Below, piece after piece: positions 33,673 through 41,962 of a DNA stretch of 64,000 nucleotides; the stretch's first letter is position 1, and each line of letters begins with the position of its first letter. Under the pieces are notes generated by a model. That model had not been told where the DNA came from and did no database searches. It was given only the letters and a program-made list of their open reading frames with translations. The DNA lies in NCBI GenBank assembly GCA_035555855.1, contig DATMGD010000012.1, positions 1-64,000 of the forward strand, in the 5' to 3' direction. The position numbers and the translations under genes were made by a program. This DNA comes from Palsa-892 sp035555855 (GTDB lineage: Bacteria > Pseudomonadota > Alphaproteobacteria > Rhizobiales > Xanthobacteraceae).

Positions 33673-35514
33673 ATGAACAAGATCGACATCACCGCTCCGG
33701 CCGCGCCTGAAACGCCGCCCGCTTCCCTCGCCGGCTTCTATCGCTACTTCCTTGCCGAGCATAAGCGGATTTTTTTCTGGCTGTTTCTCTGCGGTTTCGG
33801 CGTTGCCTGCGCCGATGCGCTGGTCTCTGTATTCGTCGGCAAGGTGGTGGCGTTTGTCGGCCAGACCGACCGCTGGCAGGCATGGCGCGAATACTGGCCG
33901 GTGCTGCTCGTACTTCTGATCGCCATCGGCATCGTCCGGCCGATCCTGATCTATATCGATCTTCACCTGCGCAATACGTTTCTCGTGCCGGATGTCACGT
34001 CGCGCATGCGCTGGCTCAGCCACTGGCATGTGCTGCGCCAGAGTTGGCAATTTTTCCAGAACGACTTCCCCGGACGCCTCGCCCACCGCGTCATGCACAC
34101 GCCCGACGCTCTGCGCGAGACGGCGGAAGCCGCCATCCGCGCCGTCTGGTATCTCGCGATGTATGGCGGGGCCTGCATTTTTCTGCTCGGCAGCGCCGAC
34201 TGGCGGCTCGCGTTGCCGATCGCCGGCTGGTTCGCGGGCTACATCCTGCTCTTGCGCTACTTCGTACCGCGCCTGCGGCGGCGCGCCGAAGACAGCTCGC
34301 AAGCCTATTCGGATCTCATGGCGCGGATCGTCGACACCTACAGCAACATCCTGACGATCAAGCTGTTCCCATCCGTGAGCAGCGATCATGCGCGGAGCGA
34401 ATTGCTCTCGCATAACGCCGCGCAGGCGCGGCACACAAAGATGATCACCCGTTTCATGACGGGCCTTACGCTGCTCAACACAGCGTTACTCGTCGGCACC
34501 GGCGGCATCGGTGTTGCGCTGTGGCTCAACGAATCCGTACAGGCCGAAGCCGTCGCGATGGCGCTGCCGCTGGTGTGGCAGGCAGCGAGCACCGGCGGCT
34601 GGGTGGCGTGGGAAGTCTCCGGCATCTTCCAGAACCTTGCCGACGTCCGGCAGGGCATGGCTTCGATTGCCGTTCCCAACAAGATGCTCGACGCGGCTGA
34701 TGCAAAGGCGCTCGCCATCAAGCATGGCGCCATCGAATTCCGGGACATTCAGTTCGGCTACACACAGGAACGGCCTTTATTCGAGACGTTCAACCTGCGG
34801 ATCGCGCCGGGTGAACGCGTCGGGCTTGTCGGGCGTTCGGGTGCCGGCAAATCGACGCTGGTGAGCCTTTTGTTGCGGCTCTACGATACGCAAGAAGGCT
34901 CAATCACGGTCGATGGTCAGGATGTCCGCCATGTCACGATGGACAGCCTGCGCTCGCATATCGGCGTCGTCACGCAGGATACCGCGCTGCTGCATCGCTC
35001 GATCCGCGACAATATAATGTGCGGTAAGCCGGATGCGACGACAGCTGAGCTTGAACGCGCGCTGGAGCAGTCGCGCGTCGCACAATTCATGAACGAGCTG
35101 CGCGACGAGGAGGGCCGGATTGGCCTCGATGCCAGCGCCGGCGACAAGGGCGCGAAGCTCTCCGGCGGCCAGCGCCAGCGCATTATCCTTGCCCGCACGC
35201 TGCTCAAGAACGCGCCGATCCTCGTGCTTGATGAGGCGACCGCCGCGCTCGACTCCGAGGTCGAGCATGCCATTCAGGAGCAGCTCGACACGCTGATGGT
35301 CGGCAAGACCGTCATCACCATCGCGCACCGCCTCTCGACGCTCGCGCGGATGAACCGGATCGTCGTGCTCGATCACGGCCGGATCATCGAGGAAGGCTCG
35401 CACGACGCGCTGCTCGCGCGCGGCGGACTTTATGCTCTCCTTTGGCGGCACCAAACCGGCGGGCGGCTGCCGGGCGGCGAGCATTCATTCATCGCTTCAA
35501 CCCAGACAGCTTAA
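33673..35514 (+). CDS. ABC exporter (fused permease-ATPase), likely lasso peptide transporter
   Basis: This 613-residue half-transporter has an N-terminal membrane domain with about six helices (first around IFFWLFLCGFGVACADALVS) and a C-terminal ATPase with Walker A GRSGAGKST, Q-loop VVTQDTALL, signature LSGGQRQR, Walker B ILVLDEATAALDSE and switch IAHRLST. It lacks a C39 peptidase domain, so leader removal must be done by another protein. The B1 gene follows 12 bases downstream, which ties it to the lasso cluster as the D (export) protein; self-protection by export is usual. The ATG at 33673 is preferred over an in-frame GTG at 33667. Confidence 0.88.
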   Translation: MNKIDITAPAAPETPPASLAGFYRYFLAEHKRIFFWLFLCGFGVACADALVSVFVGKVVAFVGQTDRWQAWREYWPVLLVLLIAIGIVRPILIYIDLHLRNTFLVPDVTSRMRWLSHWHVLRQSWQFFQNDFPGRLAHRVMHTPDALRETAEAAIRAVWYLAMYGGACIFLLGSADWRLALPIAGWFAGYILLLRYFVPRLRRRAEDSSQAYSDLMARIVDTYSNILTIKLFPSVSSDHARSELLSHNAAQARHTKMITRFMTGLTLLNTALLVGTGGIGVALWLNESVQAEAVAMALPLVWQAASTGGWVAWEVSGIFQNLADVRQGMASIAVPNKMLDAADAKALAIKHGAIEFRDIQFGYTQERPLFETFNLRIAPGERVGLVGRSGAGKSTLVSLLLRLYDTQEGSITVDGQDVRHVTMDSLRSHIGVVTQDTALLHRSIRDNIMCGKPDATTAELERALEQSRVAQFMNELRDEEGRIGLDASAGDKGAKLSGGQRQRIILARTLLKNAPILVLDEATAALDSEVEHAIQEQLDTLMVGKTVITIAHRLSTLARMNRIVVLDHGRIIEEGSHDALLARGGLYALLWRHQTGGRLPGGEHSFIASTQTA

Positions 35515-35526
35515 CCAGGATCGCGC

Positions 35527-35823
35527 ATGTCCATTCGCTTGTCGCCCGGCGTCACCCTCACCCATATCGAAGGAAAGGATGTGCTGTTTTCGGTGCATAC
35601 CGGGGATTCCTACGGCCTTAATGAGACTGCCGCACGAATGCTGCGGCTCGCGCTCGAAGCCGATCTCGATCAGGCGGCGAGCAAACTCGCGGAGGAATAC
35701 GGCGCATCGCGCGACGAAATCCGCGGCGATCTCAACGATCTTGTAACGGAGCTGACGGCGCTAAAACTGGTTCAGGCCGCTTCCGCGACCAGTTCGGGCG
35801 CGCGTTCCGACCATGGCGCATAA
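35527..35823 (+). CDS. PqqD-like RiPP recognition element, lasso B1 protein
   Basis: This 98-residue PqqD-fold protein would bind the leader of the precursor and bring it to the B2 protease. Features are the N-terminal strands SPGVTLTHIEGKDVLF, the YGLNETAARMLRLALE helix start (the Y-x-LN-x-T-A pattern typical of this family), and a C-terminal LNDLVTELTALKLV helix. The leader motif Y-x2-P-x-L-x3-G recognised by such proteins is found in the precursor at 38109. The 3' end overlaps the convergent B2 gene by 52 bases. AGGA precedes the start. Confidence 0.88.
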   Translation: MSIRLSPGVTLTHIEGKDVLFSVHTGDSYGLNETAARMLRLALEADLDQAASKLAEEYGASRDEIRGDLNDLVTELTALKLVQAASATSSGARSDHGA

Positions 35824-36176
35824 GACGCGACGACGGTGAAATCTTCCATGCCGGGCAACTTTATAAAGGTGTGCTCATTGCATGTGACCCAGGCATGGCC
35901 CGAAAGCGGCGACAGCCGCATACCGATCCGCAGGGACGCGGGGTGGCCGTGGCGGTTCAGCACAAACCAGGTGACGATCGCCTGATCGAGACATTCGACG
36001 CGGAGCGGCAGGATCTGCATGCCGCGCACCGCGCGCTCGGCAAGCTCCTCGGCCGGAATGGATGAGACCGGCCGCGGCTTCGATGCCCTACCCAGCCAGC
36101 GAAACAGGCTCACGGTGCGGTCGAGCCCGAAGAGCTTCGTGGAAAAGTGCGACAGACACAGAACGAGCGCGCTCAT
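35772..36176 (-). CDS. Lasso peptide B2 leader protease (transglutaminase-like)
   Basis: This 134-residue protein belongs to the transglutaminase-like B2 family that removes the leader peptide. The catalytic triad is visible: C62 in RVECLDQAIVTWFVL, H94 in LSGHAWVTCN, and D112 in GMEDFTVVASYAP. The N-terminal helical segment LFRWLGRAS is typical too. I start it at the methionine at 36176 (MSALVLCL), which gives the family's normal length; a longer in-frame extension overlaps the cyclase gene. It is encoded on the opposite strand to B1 and C, an unusual layout. Confidence 0.87.
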   Translation of the reverse strand: MSALVLCLSHFSTKLFGLDRTVSLFRWLGRASKPRPVSSIPAEELAERAVRGMQILPLRVECLDQAIVTWFVLNRHGHPASLRIGMRLSPLSGHAWVTCNEHTFIKLPGMEDFTVVASYAPWSERAPELVAEAA

Positions 36177-36261
36177 GACCGGGAAGATTCTCGCGAAATT
36201 CGGTAAGACTGGCCGGCTGGAAGATAGCCGATCGGCCATGAACGTCGCAATGGAATCTCCA

Positions 36262-38043
36262 ATGAACGCCCGCCCGGAAAACACAGGAAGCGATGAGATG
36301 CCGGTTTCGGTGGAATGGAGCCGGGAACAGGCCTGTTGGGTCATCCACTGCCGCACGGGAAAAATCCTGATCGAAGGCACGGTCTTCAGAATAGATGACC
36401 GGGAAGGCCGCGAGGCGCTTCACCGGCTGGCCGAGCACATCGAGCGCGAGGGGCCTTCGGCTTTTGCACGGGCAGAAGGCGACTTCGTTGCGCTCATGCT
36501 GACTGATGGCGAGGCGCATGCCTTCAAAAGCTTTACCTCGCAGTATCAGCTTTATTACCGGGATGACGGCACGATTGCGAACCGGCTTGGCGCGTTCTTC
36601 GATGCAAGCAGCGCATGGAACGAGGACTATTTCGCGCGCCATGTCCTGCTGGTGCCGGGCTATCAGTTTCTCTCACGCGAAACGCCGCTTGTTGGCGTCA
36701 GCCGCGTGCTGCCGGGGGAACTGGTCACTGCCGGAAAAACGGTTTCGCGGCAGCAACTCGTACGGCGAAACTATCGCTACGTTCTGGACCGCTCGCAACG
36801 CTACGAAGACGTCGCCCCGCAGCTTCTCGAAATCCTGCGCGGCTCAATCAGAAGCCGGCTTGCCGCCTATCCCGATGCGAAAATCTGTGTCGAGATTTCC
36901 GGCGGCCTCGATTCGTCGTTCATCGCCTGCCTGCTCGGCGAACAGGCATCGAATATTCGTGGCGTGATGTTCTCGCAACCGAACCTGCCTTCGCATGCGA
37001 TCAGCGAAGGCTACGCACGAGACGTCGCGGCGCGTTACGGCATCGATCTCATCGTCATGCCGCCCGAGGACCTGCCCGGCACTGTCGATGAAACGCCCGA
37101 GTACTCCGACGAGCCGAGCGATTTCTTTTGGTTCGGCGACTGGTTCTCGCGCGCGGTTGCCGGGGTTGCCGATGCGGGATCGCTGGTGTTCACGGGCTTT
37201 GGCGCGGATCAGTTATTCCTGCGCTCGCCGGCATTTTTGCCGTATCTCCTGAAGCGCGGCGAGTACCGGCTATTCGCGGAAGCGCTGCCGCCCGCGAGCG
37301 CGCTACTCTCACGCGGCCGCGCCAATCTGGGCTGGCAGAGCATTCTTTCGCAAATGCCGGAGGGTCTGCACCGGCGGCTCAATGGCGCCTTCGCCGGCAG
37401 GCGCTTGAACCCTTGGGACGTCAGCGACGTCAACATGCAGCGGATGCTGACCGACACGGTGCCGTGGGTGCGGTGTGGCAAGGGGCTTCGCGCCTACATC
37501 ACCGAGAAAGACATTTGGGAGAAACAACAAGTTGGCGATGGCATCATTTGCGATGACTGGGGTTATTTTTCCGCGCCGCGCACGGTGACGCAAAGCCATT
37601 TTGCCGCGAAAGACTTGCGCGATGCCTCGCCGTTTTGCGATCTACCGCTGATGGATTTTGTCTACGACAAGGTCAGCGCGCTGCTCGTGCATAATTTCGA
37701 GGGCCGCTACAAAGAGCTGTTGCGCGAGTGCCAAAAAGGCATCGTGCCGGAACCGTTGCGCAACCGGCAGAACGACACCTTCGTGTTCAATTCGTTTCAG
37801 CTGCAATACGTCAACAAGGGGCGAGACTATTTCGCATCGCTCCTTGAAAAAGTGCCCGAAGGCTGTGTCGATCGCCGCGCCGCGGCTTACGCGCTCGAGC
37901 AGCTTTCGTTCGGCATGACGACAAGCTCGACGCGCTCGGTCATGGCGCTACTGGGTTATCTCAGCTGGCGCGAGGCATTCGTTCGGCATGCGCGGGGCGG
38001 GAAAAAGACCGGCCTCTTCTCGGCCCGCCCGCCGCTAATCTAG
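36262..38043 (+). CDS. Lasso peptide cyclase C protein (asparagine synthetase-like)
   Basis: This enzyme of about 593 residues forms the macrolactam (isopeptide) bond with ATP. The N-terminal half resembles the glutaminase domain of asparagine synthetase but lacks the N-terminal catalytic cysteine, as expected for lasso cyclases. The C-terminal half has the pyrophosphate-binding loop in CVEISGGLDSSFIACLL and the later conserved FTGFGADQLFLRSPA region. I choose the ATG at 36262 (MNARPENTG); an ATG at 36238 and one at 36175, which would overlap the B2 start codon, are in frame too. It converges on the precursor gene with a terminator between. Confidence 0.9.
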   Translation: MNARPENTGSDEMPVSVEWSREQACWVIHCRTGKILIEGTVFRIDDREGREALHRLAEHIEREGPSAFARAEGDFVALMLTDGEAHAFKSFTSQYQLYYRDDGTIANRLGAFFDASSAWNEDYFARHVLLVPGYQFLSRETPLVGVSRVLPGELVTAGKTVSRQQLVRRNYRYVLDRSQRYEDVAPQLLEILRGSIRSRLAAYPDAKICVEISGGLDSSFIACLLGEQASNIRGVMFSQPNLPSHAISEGYARDVAARYGIDLIVMPPEDLPGTVDETPEYSDEPSDFFWFGDWFSRAVAGVADAGSLVFTGFGADQLFLRSPAFLPYLLKRGEYRLFAEALPPASALLSRGRANLGWQSILSQMPEGLHRRLNGAFAGRRLNPWDVSDVNMQRMLTDTVPWVRCGKGLRAYITEKDIWEKQQVGDGIICDDWGYFSAPRTVTQSHFAAKDLRDASPFCDLPLMDFVYDKVSALLVHNFEGRYKELLRECQKGIVPEPLRNRQNDTFVFNSFQLQYVNKGRDYFASLLEKVPEGCVDRRAAAYALEQLSFGMTTSSTRSVMALLGYLSWREAFVRHARGGKKTGLFSARPPLI

Positions 38044-38050
38044 GGCTGGC

Positions 38051-38084
38051 AAAAAAAAGCGGCGTGCCCGCGAAAGCACGCCGC
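38051..38084 (-). terminator. Terminator of the lasso precursor gene
   Basis: On the minus strand a perfect 9-bp stem (GCGGCGTGC and GCACGCCGC) with an 8-base loop is followed by eight T residues. It sits 24 bases after the precursor stop codon and 8 bases from the stop of the convergent cyclase gene. This is one of the clearest terminators in the window. Confidence 0.93.
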
Positions 38085-38108
38085 CCATCAATCAGCAATC
38101 GTACGATT

Positions 38109-38222
38109 TTACTTGAAGAAACCGGCGTACTTCTTGCCGTCGCTGCTCGGACCGGTGTGGTTCGACTTGATCAGCGCCAGGGTGCCAAGCTTGACGAGCG
38201 TCGGTTTAGTGTAGGACTTCAC
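38109..38222 (-). CDS. Lasso peptide precursor (A)
   Basis: This 37-residue precursor starts with GTG at 38222, after GGAG with 7-base spacing. The leader has Y4-x2-P7-x-L9-x3-G13, the Y-x2-P-x-L-x3-G pattern that PqqD-like recognition proteins bind in lasso leaders. The only acidic residue is D28, so it must be the ring acceptor. Ring sizes of 7, 8 or 9 residues put the first core residue at H22, N21 or S20; Ser is an accepted first residue, so I predict the core SNHTGPSSDGKKYAGFFK with a 9-residue ring (S1 to D9) and a tail with bulky F16 and F17 (Y14 also). The usual Thr at leader position -2 is not present with this cleavage site, which is unusual. It has its own terminator and a 14-bp palindrome upstream. 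Confidence 0.85.
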   Translation of the reverse strand: MKSYTKPTLVKLGTLALIKSNHTGPSSDGKKYAGFFK

Positions 38223-38248
38223 GAGGCGTCTCCATTCTTGCTGTTATA

Positions 38249-38262
38249 GGGGCAAATGCCCC
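38249..38262. promoter_or_regulatory. Palindrome upstream of the lasso precursor
   Basis: GGGGCA-AA-TGCCCC is a perfect 6-bp inverted repeat with a 2-bp centre, 26 bases before the precursor start codon. It may be an operator or, if transcribed, a 5' leader hairpin. A TATAAC element (minus strand, 38243-38248) lies next to it and could be the -10. Confidence 0.5.
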
Positions 38263-38378
38263 TCAAAACCCTTTTACCCATTGGGTTTGCGGTGGCAAGA
38301 CGGTTGCCCCGCGGGCAGGATAATTCTCCTGTGGCCAGCAGGCTGGCGTTCGCACGGCGCACCGGCCCATACGGCCTG

Positions 38379-38819
38379 CTAAGGGGCCGGCGCGGCCGCC
38401 TTCTTGGCCAGCATTTTCTTGAGGGCCCGCAATTCCTCGAAGCGCTTGGTGACGTCCCGCAGGATGGAGGCCATACCGGTCATCTTGCCGCCCGCGTCAT
38501 ACATGGGTGCGATGGTGAATTCGACGGAGATGCGCGAGCCGTCCTTGCGGATCGCGGGCACCGCCAGAATGTCGCCCTCGCCATAGCGGCTTTTGCGGCC
38601 GCCCATTACTTCGCGGTAGCCGACCCAGTGGCGCTCCCGGAGCTGCTCCGGGATGATGATATCCAGCGACTGGCCGAGCGCCTCTTCCGGGGCGAAGCCG
38701 AAAATCCGTTCCGCGCCGCTATTCCAGAACGTGATCGCTCCCTTTTCGTCCGAAGCAACAATCGCATCGCTGCGGGTGGAAAGAACGGCTTTCGCCAAAG
38801 TGTCCTCAAAGCTCATCAT
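38379..38819 (-). CDS. PAS-domain protein
   Basis: This 146-residue protein is a single PAS domain (about residues 10-125) with an N-terminal start MMSFEDTL and the typical segments DAIVASDEKGAITFWNSGAERIFGF, cited for the FWNSGAERIFG motif, and a PAC-like end SILRDVTKRFEELRAL. The C-terminal part is Ala- and Lys-rich (KKMLAKKAAAPAP). It lacks any kinase, cyclase or helix-turn-helix domain, so it is a stand-alone sensor, probably redox or ligand binding. Nothing near it shows its partner; it lies 156 bases upstream of the lasso precursor on the same strand. Confidence 0.85.
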   Translation of the reverse strand: MMSFEDTLAKAVLSTRSDAIVASDEKGAITFWNSGAERIFGFAPEEALGQSLDIIIPEQLRERHWVGYREVMGGRKSRYGEGDILAVPAIRKDGSRISVEFTIAPMYDAGGKMTGMASILRDVTKRFEELRALKKMLAKKAAAPAP

Positions 38820-38964
38820 CGGTCTCGTGCTGCAGATCCAGAAAACGAGTTGCGCAGGTGGTGCCCGCGAACTCGAAGCAGCTTAGACCCTGACGGCACC
38901 GTGCGGCCATAAAATCCACGGCGCGCGGCGTTAGCACTTTTGCTAGTGCGTGGACGCCATGCGT

Positions 38965-39720
38965 CTACTGAGCGCGAGCGGCCTTTTCGCTTCGCTGATA
39001 TTCGATAATGCGCTCTTTCAGGCCCGGCCGCGTACTGGTCTCGACGAGCGCGGCCATGTCGGCGGCACGCGTATCCTCCATCGTGTAGCCGAGCAAGAAG
39101 CGATTCGAATCCCAATCGAGACGCTGCGCGCGCTGCACAGATTTCTCGAGCGCCGCAGGCCACTCCGCCTCGGCGACGATCGCCGAAACAAAGCCCATCG
39201 CGAGACCTTCTTCGGCGGAGAATACGCGGCTTTCCATCAAAACGGTTCGTGCCGTATCCGCGCCGACACGGGCGGCGAAGCGCCGCGTGCCGAGCGCGAT
39301 GCCAAACCGCCAGCCCGGCATGCGAAAGGCTGTGCCGGGCACCGCGATCCGCTCGCTACAGGCGCAGAAAAGATCGGTGCCCGCGCCCATCACACGGCCA
39401 TGGGCCAGCGCGAGCGTCGGGAACGGCGCATGGGTAACACGCTGCAGCAGCCGTTCGATCCGCAACAGCTTGTAGACGAGATCGGCGTCACGCTGCTCAT
39501 CGAGATTGCCGAGGTCGAAGCCGGAACAAAAATGCTTGCCTTCGCCGGTAAAGACCACGAGGCGGATTTTCTCGGCTTCGGCATGATCGAGCGCCGCAAG
39601 CAGCGCATCGACCAGCGTGTCGCTCAACGCATTGGCGCGCGCCGGACGCGTCAATTTCAGCTTGAGAACGGCGCCCTGCCGTTCGATCTGCAGTTCTTCG
39701 GTCGATTGCATGGCGTTCAT
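38965..39720 (-). CDS. Enoyl-CoA hydratase/isomerase family protein
   Basis: This 251-residue crotonase-fold protein contains the expected oxyanion motifs HFCSGFDLGNL and GRVMGAGTDLFCACSERIAVPG. The usual glutamate of typical hydratases after the GAGxxL loop is not obvious, so isomerase or lyase activity remains possible. Its start overlaps the stop of the CoA-transferase gene upstream (ATGA, four bases), so the two are translationally coupled and probably act on the same CoA ester. Confidence 0.9.
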   Translation of the reverse strand: MNAMQSTEELQIERQGAVLKLKLTRPARANALSDTLVDALLAALDHAEAEKIRLVVFTGEGKHFCSGFDLGNLDEQRDADLVYKLLRIERLLQRVTHAPFPTLALAHGRVMGAGTDLFCACSERIAVPGTAFRMPGWRFGIALGTRRFAARVGADTARTVLMESRVFSAEEGLAMGFVSAIVAEAEWPAALEKSVQRAQRLDWDSNRFLLGYTMEDTRAADMAALVETSTRPGLKERIIEYQRSEKAARAQ

Positions 39721-40877
39721 TCCGCCGCGGCCGCGTTACCTTTAAGGCCAAGCTCACGCAGGATTTCGTCGCTGTGTTCACCGAGCGCAGGCGGACGTCG
39801 CCGGACCGGCATGATTTGCTTGTCGATCCGCATCGGCGAAATGACCGTACGCGTGCGGGTGCCGGACGGCAGATCGATCTCCTGCACGAGGCCAAGATGC
39901 GCGACCTGCGGATCGGCCAAGGCCTGTGAGTAGGAATTGATGGGCGCGCAGGGAACGCCGGCCTTGGCGAAGCGGGCGAGCCATTCCTCGACGCTGCGTT
40001 TAGCAAAGATCGGCTCGAGCAACTTCAAAAGCTCGGTCTGGTTTTTGGCGCGCAGTGTCGTGCTGGCGAAACGCTCGTCGTTTTCGAGTTCGGGCTTTTC
40101 GACCGTTTCGCAAACCCGTTGCCAAAGCCGCGGATTGCCGGCCGCCATCGCGAACCAGCCGTCAGCCGCCTGAAACGCCTGATACGGCGCGTTGCGCGGA
40201 TGGGCCGAACCGAGTTTGCGGGGGTCCTTGCCGTTGCCGAAATATTCGCTGGTCTGGAGGGCCGCGACCGCAAGCGTCGTCGCCACCATCGGCACATCGA
40301 TGTGCGAGCCCTGCTCGCCGTTTTGAACCTTGCGCAAGGCGCAGACCGCGGCATAGGCGCCATAAAGTCCGGTGACAAAATCGCAAAGCGGCACGCCGCA
40401 CTTCACGGGCGCGCCATCGGGTTCGCCGGTTACGCTCATCACGCCGGCAATCGCCTGGAGCGTAAGGTCGAAACCGCCCTCCTGGCCGCGCGGGCCGTCC
40501 TGGCCGAAGGCCGACATCGAAACCATGACGAGCTTCGGGTTTTCGCGCGCGAGCGAAGCATGATCGAGCTTGTAGCGCGTCATGATTCCGGGACGATAAT
40601 TCTCGATGACGATGTCGGCCGAGAGCGCGAGCTTGCGGGCTTTCGCGAGATCCTGCTCGTTCTTGAGATCGAAGGTGATCGAGCGCTTATTGCGATTGAT
40701 CGAAGCGAAATTCTCACCAAAGCCATTCGAGAGCGGCGGCCATTGCCGCATGCCGTCGCCTTCGGGCCGCTCGACCTTGATGACGTCGGCACCCATATCG
40801 GCGAGCAGCATGCCGCAGAACGGGCCCGCCGCGATTTCGCAAAACTCGACAACCCGAATTCCTTCCAGCGGCAGCAT
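39717..40877 (-). CDS. CaiB/BaiF-family CoA-transferase
   Basis: This 386-residue family III CoA transferase moves CoA between organic acids. Landmarks are LEGIRVVEFCEIAAGPFCGMLLADMGADVIKVE, cited only for the AGPFCGMLLADMGADVIKVE element, GDGMRQWPP and NRNKRSITFDL. It heads a two-gene unit with the hydratase and is followed upstream by an IclR regulator on the same strand, which probably controls it. The acid substrate is not identifiable. Confidence 0.93.
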   Translation of the reverse strand: MLPLEGIRVVEFCEIAAGPFCGMLLADMGADVIKVERPEGDGMRQWPPLSNGFGENFASINRNKRSITFDLKNEQDLAKARKLALSADIVIENYRPGIMTRYKLDHASLARENPKLVMVSMSAFGQDGPRGQEGGFDLTLQAIAGVMSVTGEPDGAPVKCGVPLCDFVTGLYGAYAAVCALRKVQNGEQGSHIDVPMVATTLAVAALQTSEYFGNGKDPRKLGSAHPRNAPYQAFQAADGWFAMAAGNPRLWQRVCETVEKPELENDERFASTTLRAKNQTELLKLLEPIFAKRSVEEWLARFAKAGVPCAPINSYSQALADPQVAHLGLVQEIDLPSGTRTRTVISPMRIDKQIMPVRRRPPALGEHSDEILRELGLKGNAAAAE

Positions 40878-40956
40878 TGTGTTTTCCTGTCCTTGCTCGG
40901 TGAGATCGGCGGCGCGCTGCTCCGTGCAGAGCCGCCATGTGATTGCTATAAAATCA

Positions 40957-41763
40957 TCAGGCCTTCATCAGCACGCGCGCAGGCGCTGCCGGTTGCGACC
41001 AGCCCAGTTTGCGTGAAATCGATTCCGCCGCCCGCATGATCGCGGGTGCGAAGCTCTTGGCGCGCGTGACGCTGAAACGATAAGACGGTCCGGAAACGCC
41101 GACGCCCGCAACGACCTCGCCGCGATGATTACGAACCGGCGCAGCAACGCCGATGATTTCCTGACGGTATTCACCGGGATTGACGGCATAGCCCTGCTTG
41201 CGCACGCGCGCGAGTTCATCGCGCAACCGGACGGGGTCGGTGATCGTGTTCGGCGTGTAAGCAACGATCGGCTGCGTCAACACGGCCATGATCTCGTCTT
41301 CGGATTGATGCGCAAGCAATACGCGGCCGGTCGCGACGCAATGCGCAGGCACGCGAACGCCCTCCTCGACATAGGCGCGAACCGGGTTGGAGGAATTGAT
41401 TTTGTGCAGGTAAAGCACTTCGTCGCGCGCGATATATTTCGAAAGCTGCGAGCTCTCGCCGGTCAGTTGCGTCAGCGAACGCAATTCGTTTTCGGCGATC
41501 TTGCGCAGTTCGATCCGCTCGCCGGCTGCGATGCCCAGTTCCCAGACCCGATGGCCGAGGCTGTAGCGATTGTTGTCTTCGCTGCGTTTGACGTAACCGC
41601 GCGCTTCGAGATTGGCGAGAATGCTGTGCACCGCCGCCTTGCTGAGGCCAAGCCGGCTCGCGACCGAGCTCAGGCTCAGCCGGTCCGGCTCCTTGGCCAG
41701 GAGATCGAGCACATCCAGCGACAGGTTGAGCGAGCGCAAAACCCGCTTGACGGGGCCATCCAT
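40957..41763 (-). CDS. IclR-family transcriptional regulator
   Basis: This 268-residue regulator has an N-terminal winged helix (about residues 10-70; LSSVASRLGLSKAAVHSILANLE) and the C-terminal IclR effector domain with VYLHKINS-like LYLHKINSSNPVRAY and GVAAPVRNHRGEVVAGVGVSGP. It lies 79 bases upstream of the CaiB gene on the same strand and likely represses that unit. The inverted repeat at 41786-41800 in its promoter is a candidate autoregulatory operator. Confidence 0.92.
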   Translation of the reverse strand: MDGPVKRVLRSLNLSLDVLDLLAKEPDRLSLSSVASRLGLSKAAVHSILANLEARGYVKRSEDNNRYSLGHRVWELGIAAGERIELRKIAENELRSLTQLTGESSQLSKYIARDEVLYLHKINSSNPVRAYVEEGVRVPAHCVATGRVLLAHQSEDEIMAVLTQPIVAYTPNTITDPVRLRDELARVRKQGYAVNPGEYRQEIIGVAAPVRNHRGEVVAGVGVSGPSYRFSVTRAKSFAPAIMRAAESISRKLGWSQPAAPARVLMKA

Positions 41764-41785
41764 TGTTCACCACTCGCGAACGCTA

Positions 41786-41800
41786 TTCTCTAATGGAGAA
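41786..41800. promoter_or_regulatory. IclR-type operator-like inverted repeat
   Basis: TTCTC-TAATG-GAGAA is a 15-bp palindrome with 5-bp arms, 22 bases upstream of the IclR start. IclR family sites commonly have this size and position. Confidence 0.55.
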
Positions 41801-41962
41801 ACGTTAAAGTGGCTACCCGGCCCGGTCAAGCAGCGTTTGCGGGGTTTTCAGGCGCGAGCGGTTTGGAAAATTCCAGCGAACGGGCAGCCGGAGAATCTGC
41901 CGCCGCTTCGCAACGGAAGCGACGGCAGGACATTTATTCCGGGAAGCTGCTACGAAATTCTC

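Noticed and set aside
38222..38236. An ATG 13 bases upstream of the lasso precursor GTG as its start
   Set aside because: It is out of frame with the leader motif and reads to a stop after nine codons.
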